DNA of 32,371 bases from Ichthyophonus hoferi (taxonomy: Eukaryota; Opisthokonta; Ichthyosporea; Ichthyophonida; Ichthyophonidae), in assembly GCA_002751075.1 (NCBI GenBank), contig NAOQ01000052.1, positions 209,344 to 241,714 on the forward strand, read 5' to 3'. Below, piece by piece: positions 20,737 to 32,371 of the stretch. Every line of letters begins with the position of its first letter. Position 1 is the stretch's first letter. The translations under genes were made by a program, and so were the position numbers. Below the pieces are notes generated by a model. The model had not been told where the DNA came from, searched no databases, and saw only the letters and a list, made by a program, of their open reading frames with translations.

Positions 20737-23700
20737 TTACTCGCTGTCAGAGGAGGAAGATTCCTTCTTGGACTTCTTGGACTTCTTCTCCTATGGGTAG
20801 AGGAATAAAAATGTATGAGAAACAACGCATTGGGTCTTTAAAAAAATTTAAAAATTTAACAGCTGCCTATGATTCGTGTGCATAGGAATAATCACTGTAA
20901 CTTGTACAATTGGATTAATGTAGTCAATTGCTGATCGAATCTACTCGAGAAAAATGATTTATCAGACCAAAAAAAACCAATACATAAAAAACCATCAATC
21001 CATTATGCCTTTATCAATTCAACTAATTTGACTTTTTTATTAAAACAAAAGAGCTAATATGAACAAATAAATCTAAATATTCATAAGTAGTTAATTAATG
21101 ATACAAAGATAATGAATAAAAAAAAACAGACAAAACAAAACATAAAATAAACCCGGTAACAATACCTTCTTCTCTTTCTTCTCCTTCTTGGATTTCTTCT
21201 CCTTCACCTCCTCCTCGGACTCGGACTCGGACTCTTTCTTGGACTTCTTAGACTTCTTTTCCTTCTTCTCTTTCTTCTCTTTCTTTTCCTTCTTTTCCTT
21301 CTTTTCCTTCTTCTCTTCCTTCTCTTCCTCGGNNNNNNNNNNNNNNNNNNNNNNNNNNNNNNNNNNNNNNNNNNNNNNNNNNNNNNNNNNNNNNNNNNNN
21401 NNNNNNNNNNNNNNNNNNNNNNNNNNNNNNNNNNNNNNNNNNNNNNNNNNNNNNNNNNNNNNNNNNNNNNNNNNNNNNNNNNNNNNNNNNNNNNNNNNNN
21501 NNNNNNNNNNNNNNNNNNNNNNNNNNNNNNNNNNNNNNNNNNNNNNNNNNNNNNNNNNNNNNNNNNNNNNNNNNNNNNNNNNNNNNNNNNNNNNNNNNNN
21601 NNNNNNNNNNNNNNNNNNNNNNNNNNNNNNNNNNNNNNNNNNNNNNNNNNNNNNNNNNNNNNNNNNNNNNNNNNNNNNNNNNNNNNNNNNNNNNNNNNNN
21701 NNNNNNNNNNNNNNNNNNNNNNNNNNNNNNNNNNNNNNNNNNNNNNNNNNNNNNNNNNNNNNNNNNNNNNNNNNNNNNNNNNNNNNNNNNNNNNNNNNNN
21801 NNNNNNNNNNNNNNNNNNNNNNNNNNNNNNNNNNNNNNNNNNNNNNNNNNNNNNNNNNNNNNNNNNNNNNNNNNNNNNNNNNNNNNNNNNNNNNNNNNNN
21901 NNNNNNNNNNNNNNNNNNNNNNNNNNNNNNNNNNNNNNNNNNNNNNNNNNNNNNNNNNNNNNNNTTCTTGGACTTCTTAGACTTCTTTTCCTTCTTCTCT
22001 TTCTTCTCTTTCTTTTCCTTCTTTTCCTTCTTTTCCTTCTTCTCTTCCTTCTCTTCCTCGGAGTCAGAATCGTGCTTGCGCTGTATTTGAATGTTATGTT
22101 AGTATATGACAATGACAGAGAGAGAAAAGGAAGAAAGGGTCTGTGTATGTGTATAGAAAGTCTATCATTACTTAACTTTGTGAATACAGAAAAAAGGATA
22201 AATAATGCTAATCACTCCATGGTCCGAAGATACAAACGTTGCCAAAACGTTGGCTAAATGACCATAAAAGACCAACCCAAAAACATGAATAATATATATA
22301 TAATATCCTATTGAGGTAAGCATTTAGTAATTGTCTAAAAAGGGAATAATTAATAATAAAAATATAAACATATCATTTTAACATGACTTCAATTCTACTA
22401 CACATATATATACCTCTTTAGACCACGCATAAGCCCCATTTAAAAGTACAGTCACATCTGAAACAAAACAAAACAAAACGAGACAGATCAAACCATATAT
22501 ATATATACAAGATACACACCTTCTTGTCCTTAACCTCGGCCTCTTCCTTCACCTCCTCAATCTTGGGCTTCTCAGCATCAGCGCGGAGATCAACATAGCT
22601 GGAGGTCCAGGTGCTGGGGGTCTTCTCGTTGGCCTTACCGTGCTGTGTGTGGTAGAGGATATAGTTAGTGGAAAGATTGTATGGACCTAGTAATAGTAAT
22701 AATCAGTAAATAAAAGTGTATTGTTACTTACTCTATTTCTAAAAGGAAATAAGTGGTGAGACCGCTGGGTTGTTATAAACAATGTAATTGAAAAGGGGAA
22801 AACGACACATGAAAAATTTGATTATTTGACACAACGCATAAAGACCCCCTCAGTTAAATATTTTCTAATTGGTAAAGGTAAGAGGAGGGTAATATGTGAT
22901 AACATATAATCCAATAGTAGGATACCAATCTATTATAAATCAATAGAAATCGAGGTAGACTAACCTTATCAAGAGTGCCCTCCTTCTTCATGGCCTTCTT
23001 GGTAGAGGCAACGGGGCCCAATCCCCACTTGCGGGGGTAGGTGTCTCTCTCCATGATAACACGTTTGATCTGTAGGTTTCCATGATAACAGATTAGATTA
23101 GATTAGCCAACTGCATTCACTAGCTTGTCTCGTTGTAACTGAAAAACAAAATGGTCTGGGCGTGCACTAAGACATAAATTAAATATATTAATGGTTGCAT
23201 GTATAACGGTTATAACGGCGTGTATTGATTAATCAAAAAAAATGGTAGAATATCAATCATTGGTGTACATTAATTAAGAAAACCGTGTAAATAAATGGGC
23301 TTAATATATACAATAAGAATATTTATTATTAAAAGGATAGTTATATAAGCATTAAGTGTAGACAGAGAGCCTAACACACAACACACACCTTAGCAACAAT
23401 ACCGTGGTCGCAGGTAGCCATCACAGCGGTGGTCATCTCGGCAATACCGAGTGCAACAGCCTCACCCTTGGTTGTCATGAGAACAACCTCATCTCCAACC
23501 TCAATCTCATTGGAGTAACGGAGAAGTCCGGGAATCATGAGCTTGGCACCATAGCAAATAGCATTGATGGAGCTGTCCTTGACAACGATGCGTTTGTGAC
23601 GAATCATAAGGATCTCCAGGGGCATGATGCATCTACGGAGGTAAGCCTACAGGGAGAAAATAGAGATATAATTAGGTTATTTAAAAAATTACTCAAAAGG

Positions 23701-26700
23701 CAAAACTTCTTTTCCTAGTAATTATTTTTCGCTTATTGGATGGTATGTATGTGGGTAGACTAATCAGGTGTTGTGAATTCAATTTTCATGTAGTCTTATT
23801 ACTTATATCATCTTACATTATTATTTACACTCCTCTAAACCCGAAATGTTGATATTCCTAAACAAGAGATAAAATTTTAACTTTCAGTCATTAAAATTTA
23901 AAATATACTAAACACATGCAAGGAAAAAATATGGTGCAACAAACATCATCTATTCGTAATAAAACTTTAAAGCAAACATGTAGCCAATGACATTAGATAA
24001 TATAATATATATCACACACCTCCTCCTTCTGGTTATCGTAAAGCCACATGGCATCCATTACGTCATGCATGGTCATGAGGTTGTCCTTTTCGGTCATCAC
24101 ACCTGCAAACAACCAATCACGAATCAATACTTTCCTCCATCTCATTCATAATTTACTGCCATACTACTATTAATACCTTGATGTGGATAGAGGAATAAAG
24201 ACATACCATCCTATATATATATGTATATATATATGCAATACTAGAACCATATACCCACGTATAGTGGAAAACTATGAAAGTACAAACAGAACAACAATCA
24301 ACCAGTGAAAAGACGCGGAAGACATGACAATGAACCTATCAAACCCAAAAAGAACAGTAAAGCATACCAAAAAATGATTAAGAGACCAATCACCACCACT
24401 CAACAAACAAAAAGCAGGGTAAAACATACCAGAACGGACACGGCGCAGTTCCTGCATGTGAGCACCAACACCTAGAAGGAGACCTAGGTGGACACAAAGA
24501 GTACGGACGTAGGTACCAGCTTCACAGCTAATGTGCACGATAGCAAGGTTGCGCTCGGCATCGTACTCAACGAGCTTGGATGAGTAAATGGTACGGATAC
24601 GAAGCTGACGCTTAACAGCAGAGATCAGAGGAGGGCGTTGGAAGAGGGCTCCAGTGAGAGTGTCAACGGCCTGTTGGTAGGGATAAAGGAAGAGGGAGGT
24701 GAAGGTATGTAAGAGACGTGTCCAAGCGTTGTGATTGGTGTTGAGTAGATAAAAATAAGATAAAAATATGTAGATTTATTTTGCTAATGAAAATTCAAGT
24801 TTAAAACGGCTAGGTCAATGAAAACAAAAACTGTGAAAGATTAAAGATATATTTAATTATAAACCTATAACAGAGCATCCACGAGTGACGATACATGGAA
24901 TACATGTATATCATTTATAGACAGTAGGAGAGGAAGAGGGAGAGGGATTGCATACCTGCTGAAGCTTGGCCTGGCTCTCAATAGGAGCATGGAAGCGGAC
25001 AATAGCGACGTACTCCTTACCAGCGCTCTGCTGACTCTTGACCAAACGGGTGGCTCTGTCAATGCAAACGATCAAATCACCAGTAACCTTGGGATCCAGG
25101 GTACCTGAGTGACCGGTCTTCTCGACACGAAGAATACGCTTGATCCAAGCCACAACTTCGTGGGATGAAGGATTGCTGGGCTTGTCCAGATTGATAACAC
25201 CGTATCTACGGGTAGGAAGGGAGAGAGGGAAGAGGATGGGTGAGCAAATAAATGAAAGAGGGTATACTTCGTGGTCTAGGTCTAGGAGTACATAGTACAT
25301 GATATGAATAACTATGAATGGATGGATGAATGGTGCATATTAGCATGATATAATGATTGAATACGTACATATATATATGATACAATTAAATCGTCGTATA
25401 TATGCCATGCCATGCCATTAGCCATACACCTATACTTACTGTATAACTATATGATGTTATACTTATTATACTTCCTTAAAAAATCTATGTACTGCAAAAA
25501 AGAGACCATTTGACAAAATATTCATATATTTAAATAACCAATCATAACATTTTCATACGATACATTCATAGCAACAGACAGGTATCTGCCGCTTACCTAA
25601 TGTACTCAAGCATAGTACGGTTAAGGGGAGAGCTACCAAAGGGGAGAGGAGTGTAGTGGGCAGTGCGTACGTTAAGCTGGTCGTAGTTCTGCAAAAACAC
25701 TATACTGATTAATAGAGTATAATGATAGTGTTGTTGTTGTACATATATATGCATAGTTGTTATTACTACTAAATAATATTAGAAAGATGCTTTAAATGCG
25801 TCATAGTTATATTGATACATATCAAATAAACTTCGTTTAAATAATAAATATCTGGTGAACATACATTCAACTACAAGGCTTCCAGTATAACAAGGTGAAA
25901 ATGGTGCAATTGGATACGTTGTATTAATGAAATCACATTTTCGTAATATAAAGCAGAATTGTTAGAAGAAAGTATGGTAGAAGGACGAGGGGGGAAATGT
26001 ATAATGTAACAATAACATAGATAGATAGATACTGTGTAAATCGATATGGCACAAAGACAATACCTTCAACAGAAGAGGCCACTTAGAAGTGTCCACGGGA
26101 GGAGCCATCTTCTCGGGCTTGATCTGTAAAGGAAATAGATATTATTAGTGACAGGCTATTTACTGCAGATTACATTATTATTTATTACCCCTTCTTTATC
26201 TAGCATGATTATTCGACATATTACTAACAATCATATACCTATCGCTTACATTTTCCCCAGTCATCTGATTTGTATGAAAGGGTAAAGCAAAGATATAATG
26301 TCACATAAAATTACGTAAGATATTGAAATATCGATCCAACCCTCATATATCCCGCTAATATTAAAGAATATCAAAAAAAAAAAATGAGAATAAAAGCAAA
26401 ACTGGTAATCTCACACACAGACATTTCTTTCACTTACCACATAGTCGATCTCGGCGGTCTCGGCCTTAACCTTCTTAGACTTCTTGGTGCTAACTGTGAT
26501 TTAACAGTTAGGTTTCATACTTATTGGGACCAAAAAATCAAAAACATGTTCATATTTGTAACCATCCGAGGACATCTACAGTTAATAATATACATTATTA
26601 CTGTTATTATTGCTATTATTGTCATTATTATTAAGAAACATATACTAACAATTTATAAGGCATTGCCTTGGTCTTAAAGGTAAATATGAACTTTTGAATC

Positions 26701-27179
26701 GGATTTCTAAAACAAAAAGTTTCTATAAAAAAAAGAAACCTTTCAAATAACACTCCATAAAGTAACTTGGAATTCCTAGTATAGTGGTAATAAAAGAATA
26801 TTAATAATGTTTAATAATATATATATATATAAACAAGAAAAAATTTTTTTTCAATCACACGTGTTTGCTGACACAACAACAAATACTGATGTTTAATAAA
26901 TAACCACAATGCTTTACTCTCTTTAGCTGTATACATACATACTATAACAACCTATTACCTAAATATAACAGGTAATAGTATATTTGATATTTCGTGTGAA
27001 AAGGAAGAGAAAAAAAACAAGCTTACAAAAACAGAAACCTGTCTTTGGCAAAGCAACATTATCCACCCAAACACCAAACCATATTCAAAAGAACGGATAT
27101 TTCCTCCTGTGTTATTATAATATAAAGCTAGTACAATAGTGTGCAAGGTGTATTAATCATATTAATTACCGTCAGTCAT
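20737..27179 (-). CDS. DKC1: Dyskerin / Cbf5, H/ACA RNP pseudouridine synthase
   Basis: Catalytic subunit of box H/ACA RNPs, which isomerise uridine in rRNA and snRNA in the nucleolus and Cajal bodies; in animals it also binds telomerase RNA. Twelve exons: 27179-27170, 26493-26438, 26123-26064, 25688-25597, 25205-24956, 24670-24430, 24102-24020, 23646-23389, 23069-22965, 22642-22520, 22080-21166 (contains the gap) and 20790-20737. All junctions are GT-AG and all phases join. Lys-rich N-terminus; dyskerin-like N-terminal domain ([17 protein letters not shown]); TruB core with [12 protein letters not shown], catalytic Asp about residue 110; [30 protein letters not shown] domain ([29 protein letters not shown]); [12 protein letters not shown]; then a KKE/KKS tail. 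Length is 505 residues if the gap is closed on its 97-bp overlap, near human dyskerin's 514. Codons are mostly G/C-ending, as in highly expressed genes. One oddity: TGDLIVC where human and yeast have TGCLIVC. Confidence 0.97.
21333..21964. other. Assembly gap (632 N) with identical 97-bp flanks
   Basis: The 97 bases before the gap (21,236-21,332) and after it (21,965-22,061) are the same, base for base. Merging them gives an exon of 186 bases (62 codons) in frame. The gap is therefore likely an unmerged overlap between contigs rather than missing sequence. A true tandem expansion of the KKE coding repeat would look the same. Confidence 0.9.
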
Positions 27180-28040
27180 TTTGCTGTATTTTTCCAGTAA
27201 TCGGAAAAAATTGAAAGTAAAATTCCAGCCGTATAGTGTGTGATGTAAAAACAGTGTAACTGCATGTGGTTAGTGTGCATGTGCGCGAGTAGAGCCATGG
27301 CACATTCAGCCAATCATATTGGCTCAAATATCCATTTAACTGGTTGTTTAAGATTTAAAATAGTTTTAGTATTGGCTAGTATAGTTAATATCAGATAAAT
27401 ATTTACGATCGAATTAATTCACCCGAGTTGCGGCTTTAACGGTCAAATTCAAAGTTTCCCCAATCATATTACTTATTTGTAATACGTTTAAGAGTAGTCC
27501 AATGAATATAGAGTATAGATTATAATTGCTGGCTATTATTAGTGTTAATTAGTTTTATAGTTTTATCTGGCGTCCTATTGCACTTCATGGTTTAATTGAG
27601 AAAAATCATAATAAAAAATTTATCATCATAAATTTTTTATAACATAAATATACATGAAAAATAAGCCATAAAAAGATAAAAACTATACTAATTAAAAAAC
27701 TCAAACAATTTAAAAGACATTTAAAAATTTTAAAATACCTTAATATTACTTAGATAATTGGATTTGATAATTCATTCTGCTCTTTTCCCCTCACGTGTGC
27801 ACTACTTGCCTTAATTATTCGCCGAAGAACGCATTGGTGATTGGCTAGGTTTATAACTCTATCTATTAGAGTTATGTTTTTACCAATATTAAACAGGCAA
27901 TAGGAACTTATATTCTATAAAGTATTGTAGTTGTTTTATAAGAAAAACATAAAAATGGTGTGGGTTCTAATGTTATTTTAGAGCATACAAAACTAGTTTT
28001 CTTTTCAGAATGTCTGATAGTAGTAGTACAATTGTTCAAA
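27180..28040. promoter_or_regulatory. Shared divergent promoter region of dyskerin and the GPCR
   Basis: The two genes start 861 bases apart, head to head. CCAAT-type boxes (ATTGGC or its reverse) occur at 27,308-27,324 (palindromic pair), 27,371 and 27,840, and AT-rich DNA lies between. A CACGTG-like CACGTGTG is at about 27,793. The GPCR side has a short upstream reading frame (27,955-27,981) and an acceptor-like TTTTCTTTTCAG ending at 28,008, so a 5' UTR intron is possible. Confidence 0.5.
27308..27324. promoter_or_regulatory. CCAAT-box palindrome AGCCAAT-cat-ATTGGCT
   Basis: Perfect 7-base inverted repeat around a 3-base spacer, 129-145 bases upstream of the dyskerin start codon. CCAAT is the NF-Y (HAP) core; paired, oppositely facing CCAAT boxes are common in divergent promoters. 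Binding is inferred. Confidence 0.5.
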
Positions 28041-29866
28041 ATGCCACCCGAAACTTGGGATGAACGGCCCTTATACGGGGGATATGAGAGGCATGACTGG
28101 ATAACTATGCACATATCTGCCTTTGTGTCTATATTGTTAAGCGTAACAGGCTCTCTTTATATTGTCGTAGAGGCCTTTATTGGTCATACCCGAAAGCATA
28201 GAATTATATCTGATTTGAAAGTTTTTCCTGTTTTTATTAGCATATGTGACTTGTGTTTATCGCTATCTCACAGTTGTGATTATATTTTTAGTGCCGTCAC
28301 GGGAAGAGTTCTTAGTGGCGTCCCCTGTCTTATTGTTGGTAGCTTATTTACCTATTTTATTAATGCTATGGCTATGTGGGTAGGAGCTACAGCATATTAC
28401 ATTTGGAAAGTTGTTATGTTAGGAGAATCCTTACGCGTTGGAAGGATTTTCTGGAAAATGCAAGCCGTGTGTTGGGGCGTTCCCTTTATTGCTATGATCC
28501 CTCCCTTGGCCTCACATTCAATTGGTCAGTATCTATGCTTTTCATGCTTTTGTTGTTCTATTTCATTAATTGTTCTTATTTATATATATATACTTTACTT
28601 ACAACTGTCTGTATATTTTTCTGTGGGCTATTGATTATTTTGATCGGCTCCTTGTCTGTCTCTTTTAAACTTATAACCGCTTGTATGCACTACAAATGCA
28701 AAAACGGGTATTATGTTATGCTCCCTTGTACATAAATGTGTCTGTGTATTTGCTACAGTACCGTTCGAAATGGTCGTACAAATGCCTGATTCCGTTGCGC
28801 ATACATACACTTCATCCCTTCTCCATCTCTATGCATGCTTACTTCGGCACTCATGCTTGCTCTTCTTCCTGTCAATAACTATGCTCCACCCATACTATTG
28901 ATATTATCTTTTTATCTTATTGTTAACCCATGACATTCTATTTCTTCTCCAGGTGATGGTGGTGTCTACTGTGCCCTAGCCAGGTCGATAGGATATTTAC
29001 CCCCCTTGGGAGTGATTGGACTATTCCAATTTACATTTATTGCAGGTGCTAGTATTGTTTGTTTTGTATGCTATGGACTCTCCATTATTATTATGCGGAA
29101 GAGTATCAAGTTCCTGGATGCACTGGGACATAATTCCCAAAATGCATTTCAAGTCAATGCAGCAGGCCAGGCAAAAGGCGTGTGTATGAAAATTCTATCG
29201 GCACATTTGTCTTGGTTCTTGCTTGTGTATCTGCTCATCTGGACCCCATTTATTATTTACACAATGGTCACCTTCAAAAATACTACCAACAAAGTTGGCT
29301 GGCAGGCCTGGATGATTTTTCAGTATAATTTTGGGGGGCTTCTAAATGCTGTGGCCTATGGTTACCTTCTAGGAAGACCCACTGCTCTCTCCCTCCAGAA
29401 TGATTTTACGCGCCAAGTTATGAAGAAATTAAGAAGGCTGAAAGTGAGATTGCATAACTCTACTAGTCTGACTCAAGCCATCCCCAATTTGGGAGAACCA
29501 AAAAATATCACTGAATTGCAAAGTGATGCTAAGACACCTATTATAAACACGAGAGTGCAATCAGATTCGTATACGGAATCAGACGGTACCAGTCATGACG
29601 ACAAAGTGGCGGAGAATAGCCAGGAAATAGCTGAGAATAATAATAATAATAATATAGAATATATTAATTTGGGTTTGGACATAGGATGTGAAGTGAATGA
29701 TGCTGAAATCGTTTTAATAGAGGTAACGACAACAAAGCCAATAGAAAAAATAGAGGAGTTGCCTGCCCCACAAAGTCGACAGGAAAGCACGCAAGGGATA
29801 GCTAGTCCCAGCCAAGGTTTAAAAGATACACCAAAAATGCAGAGCAAAGTCTTTATGAAAGTTTAG
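28041..29866 (+). CDS. cAMP-receptor-like (class E type) seven-helix GPCR
   Basis: Two exons, 28041-28524 and 28953-29866, joined at G|GTCAGT...CTCCAG|GT (phase 1), giving 465 residues. Predicted helices: about 24-47, 61-85, 95-127, 139-157, 178-209, 238-266 and 278-301. Cys96 at the head of helix 3 and Cys168 in the second outer loop (GDGGVYCAL, created by the splice) form the usual disulphide pair. WKMQAVCWGVPFI at helix 4 resembles the CWGLPLI of Dictyostelium cAR1, and the helix 3 and helix 7 patterns fit the Dicty_CAR family. A cytoplasmic tail of about 165 residues is rich in Ser/Thr and basic near the membrane, with an Asn run, suiting phosphorylation-dependent control. The ligand is unknown; it need not be cAMP. 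The start is the first in-frame Met placing about 20 residues outside helix 1. An upstream exon adding a few residues cannot be excluded. Divergent from dyskerin. Confidence 0.88.
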
Positions 29867-31679
29867 ACAGTATGAAAAGATAGATGTGGATATTATGAGT
29901 TGAGGCAGCCAATCGTTGTTTATAACTGTATTTAATATTAGAATTGCTAATACATAAATTAGAAGAAAGAAAAAATAGTATTAATTTTTTATTGTGTGGC
30001 AAGAAACGTCCTAATAGATAATAAGTAACTTAGGTGGTACAACTTGATGTAGTTAGGGGCTGTACTATGAATATATGTGTGACTTTTATAATGAGTGTTT
30101 ATTTACGTAATGTTAAGTATTGCGCTATAGTTCAGTGATAGAATCAATGCATAGCATTTTTGATTTATTTTTTAATACCGACTCTTTAGGTAACTAGCTG
30201 TAGTAATTATACCCCCGTTCTAATTCAGAGAGAATCGATGCTTTAATTTGCTTAGATGCTAATGTAGAAATTGCAAAATGAGACTTATCAGTTAAGGGTG
30301 CTATATTGCGATGCAAATAATAACTATTGTCACTATTTAGTGTTAGTAAGCAGTTCTCTGACTTCTGAGCGAGCGAGATATCTGTACACTGATTATCGTA
30401 TGCGAGCGCCAACGATGGACTAGATATTACAATAACGATGTCATTGTTACATACATATAATTAAATGCCAAGTTTTGTGTGTTACAAGTACTTTTGTATT
30501 TTTGCTACTATTATCGTATATGTGTCAGTGAGTCCTTTACTGTTGATTTTTGTTTTCTTTTATACTTTGTTTTACCACCAGTACTACCTTTTTGTTAACA
30601 CCAATGAAGCCAATCATAAATATTCTTATTGGCTAATAAAACTCATGAAAGATCACAGAGGCCCACTAGGGATGTCTGATCCTATCTCGATAAGGTGATA
30701 CTAGTGTTTCTTTAATAGATTGACCTATTAGATCTAATGCAAGTGCATGCAAACCATATATCAACAAATCAATTTGAACTACATGCTCATTCGGAGTTAA
30801 CTATCTTTTGGCAATTTTTAATTAAATCATTGACTTTGCGTAGAAGCACTGTTGAGAACTAGTTATAAATATATAAGCAAATATAATAATACTATATACA
30901 TAAAATTTATTACGCAAGCCAGTTTTTGCTTATGGTCCGATAATTATTAATGGTTTATACTGCAATTATAAACTTATAACCAGTATTATTCCTATGGGTA
31001 GAAGAGTTTGGTCTTAGCCAACAAACAACCTTTCATTGATATAATCTACTAAATACTCATTATCATGAACCTGGAGTTGGATTCTAATTGGTTTTTCACA
31101 TGGTCAATTCATAATGTAATTAAAAAATACATTTCGAGGTCTAAAAAGTATGTGTTTATCTTAATTAAGAGTAAGGCAACCCTTACTGCCTTCAGTATGT
31201 TTGAAAAAGGAATTCTTTTGGTACAGGAAATGTTTCTCCATAATTGATTAAAAAGGAGCAATATTTGTATACCAACATTTTCATCGGCTTGTTTTAAGAA
31301 GGATATTAAAGTTGTCAAATATAGCTACATATACAACATGGGTAATGTAACCATAATTAAATTTTCTAACCAATTAAGGCCGCGGGATGAAGTATTATAT
31401 ATATGAAATACCCTATTTAGAAAGTATAAAAAGGTTTTGTCTGAAACAGATTGGGGACTCTTAATTCTGTACTGATACAAAATAAAGGCTATGCAGCTTT
31501 TCTCCTAAACTCTCTGCTTGCAATAGTGGGCTGTCCCTGAACATGAATGAGATAGTTACTAAACAGGCTGAAATTGACAAACGTTTCTAACATATATATA
31601 TATAGTGTACTATTAAATATTTTCATATAATACATTCTTTCTCCTAACAATTTATTTATTAGTATTAGCCCATGGCCAA
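29867..31679. other. Intergenic stretch with no recognisable gene
   Basis: Contains the GPCR 3' UTR at its left end and the dispersed repeat at 30,590-30,815. Short frames here have no recognisable motif and the composition of non-coding DNA. I found no RNA gene. Confidence 0.5.
30590..30815 (+). repeat. Dispersed repeat copy near the right end
   Basis: Matches 6,755-6,880 closely over 30,600-30,715. Its end block 'catgctcattcggagttaac' (30,772-30,795) matches those near 5,970 and 1,730. This third position, outside the BTB array, shows the repeat is mobile or was once mobile. Confidence 0.6.
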
Positions 31680-32371
31680 ATGCGAACTTAATTGATCTGC
31701 TTCATTATTTTGCAGACTAGACCTCAGAGTTGATATTTAAAACTGTAAAGCAAGCGTACAGTATACTGATCAAGTGTCAGTACTATGTATTTACTATAGC
31801 TTTGACCTATTTTGATAACCAAGCTAGCTATGGTTAATGTATTTGAACTAATAGATAAGTAGTAGACTTCCCAGTCATTTACCAAATACAATTTGCACAG
31901 AAAGAAACTGTGGGTTATTAGGAGATGAAAATGACTTGTTATCTCACTGAGTAATTGTCTATTAAACCAACTGCAATAGATATGGCATACCCAGTAGTAG
32001 ATTTCTCATCCCCATAATGCTTATTGACAAAATCAGCATTGGAGTAGGCAGTCATCTTGATGGGCCCCGGGAGATATACTATGGTGTCTTCACTGTACAT
32101 GTTGAGATATTTCTAGAGACATTATAACATCATGTACTAGCACATATTTGGTTTTTCCATGTATCTTGATAACATAGATACTGCAAACAAATGAGATATT
32201 GGCTCTGGAGCTTATACTGATTCAATGTAGGTATACTATTAACAAACAATATATAGCAATCTGTGGTAGTACTAGTAACTTGTCCACAGGCCTCGGGGTC
32301 TCCAATTGTGCTTTCAATAGTAGTTATCGTTAGTTGGCCAGTATATGTAATAGCTGCTTGATTAGAATTGA
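31680..32371 (-). mobile_element. Ty1/copia retrotransposon fossil (pol: reverse transcriptase end and RNase H)
   Basis: On the minus strand short peptides match copia pol in the correct order: an LSRYM..P motif from the end of the reverse transcriptase (near 32,180), then AYSNADF and a KSTTGYA motif typical of the RNase H domain (near 32,050-31,990), then weaker RNase H-like sequence to about 31,700. The element runs off the right edge and no long terminal repeat is recognised. It is broken in several places and looks old. Confidence 0.75.

Noticed and set aside
21188-22112. Two ~300-residue frames across the gap, rich in Phe/Ser (plus) or Arg/Lys (minus, wrong frame)
   Set aside because: They are antisense or off-frame readings of the dyskerin KKE tail, made long by translating N as open sequence.
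23881-23956. Possible C/D snoRNA in dyskerin intron 7 (ATGATGT ... CTGA on the minus strand, ~66 nt apart)
   Set aside because: Box C is imperfect, there is no terminal stem and no internal C'/D' pair. Dyskerin introns do host snoRNAs in animals, so a covariance-model search of all eleven introns would be decisive.
1-32371. CRISPR arrays, bacterial operons, rRNA genes
   Set aside because: No regularly spaced direct repeats with unique spacers, no Shine-Dalgarno-led gene chains and no rRNA core sequences. The spliced genes show the DNA is eukaryotic.

Overview
The window is AT-rich, intron-bearing nuclear DNA from a eukaryote. GT-AG introns of about 280-680 bp, a dyskerin gene in 12 exons, a seven-helix receptor of the slime-mould cAMP-receptor type and a CDCA7-type zinc-finger fragment point to a protist or early-branching opisthokont or amoebozoan lineage. 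I cannot name the species.

Layout. 1-330: an AT microsatellite and a small fragment related to a Ty1/copia fossil. 331-2,090: no gene. 2,090-14,236: an imperfect tandem array of three units (A about 5.9 kb, B about 4.9 kb, C cut short). Each carries, on the minus strand, one intronless gene of about 205 codons for a BTB/POZ protein (BTB1, BTB2, BTB3). 14,237-18,205: a segment of about 4 kb bounded by inverted repeats of about 0.65 kb. It holds microsatellites and two clean exons of a CDCA7-type (zf-4CXXC_R1) domain whose upstream half is missing. 18,670-19,705: a fourth BTB copy (BTB4) in the opposite orientation, closest to BTB1. 20,737-27,179: complete minus-strand dyskerin gene, interrupted by a 632-bp run of N in its Lys/Glu-rich tail. 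27,180-28,040: divergent promoter region with a CCAAT-box palindrome. 28,041-29,866: two-exon cAMP-receptor-like GPCR on the plus strand. 29,867-31,680: no gene, with a dispersed repeat. 31,680-32,371: broken Ty1/copia pol fossil on the minus strand, running off the window.

The right half (dyskerin and GPCR) is ordinary conserved euchromatin, with a housekeeping gene rich in G/C-ending codons. The left half is a lineage-specific expansion in which a BTB gene and kilobases of its flanks were duplicated in tandem and once in inverted orientation. The points most worth following are the BTB array, the inverted-repeat segment carrying a CDCA7-type exon pair, and the probably artificial gap in dyskerin, whose two sides are the same 97 bp.
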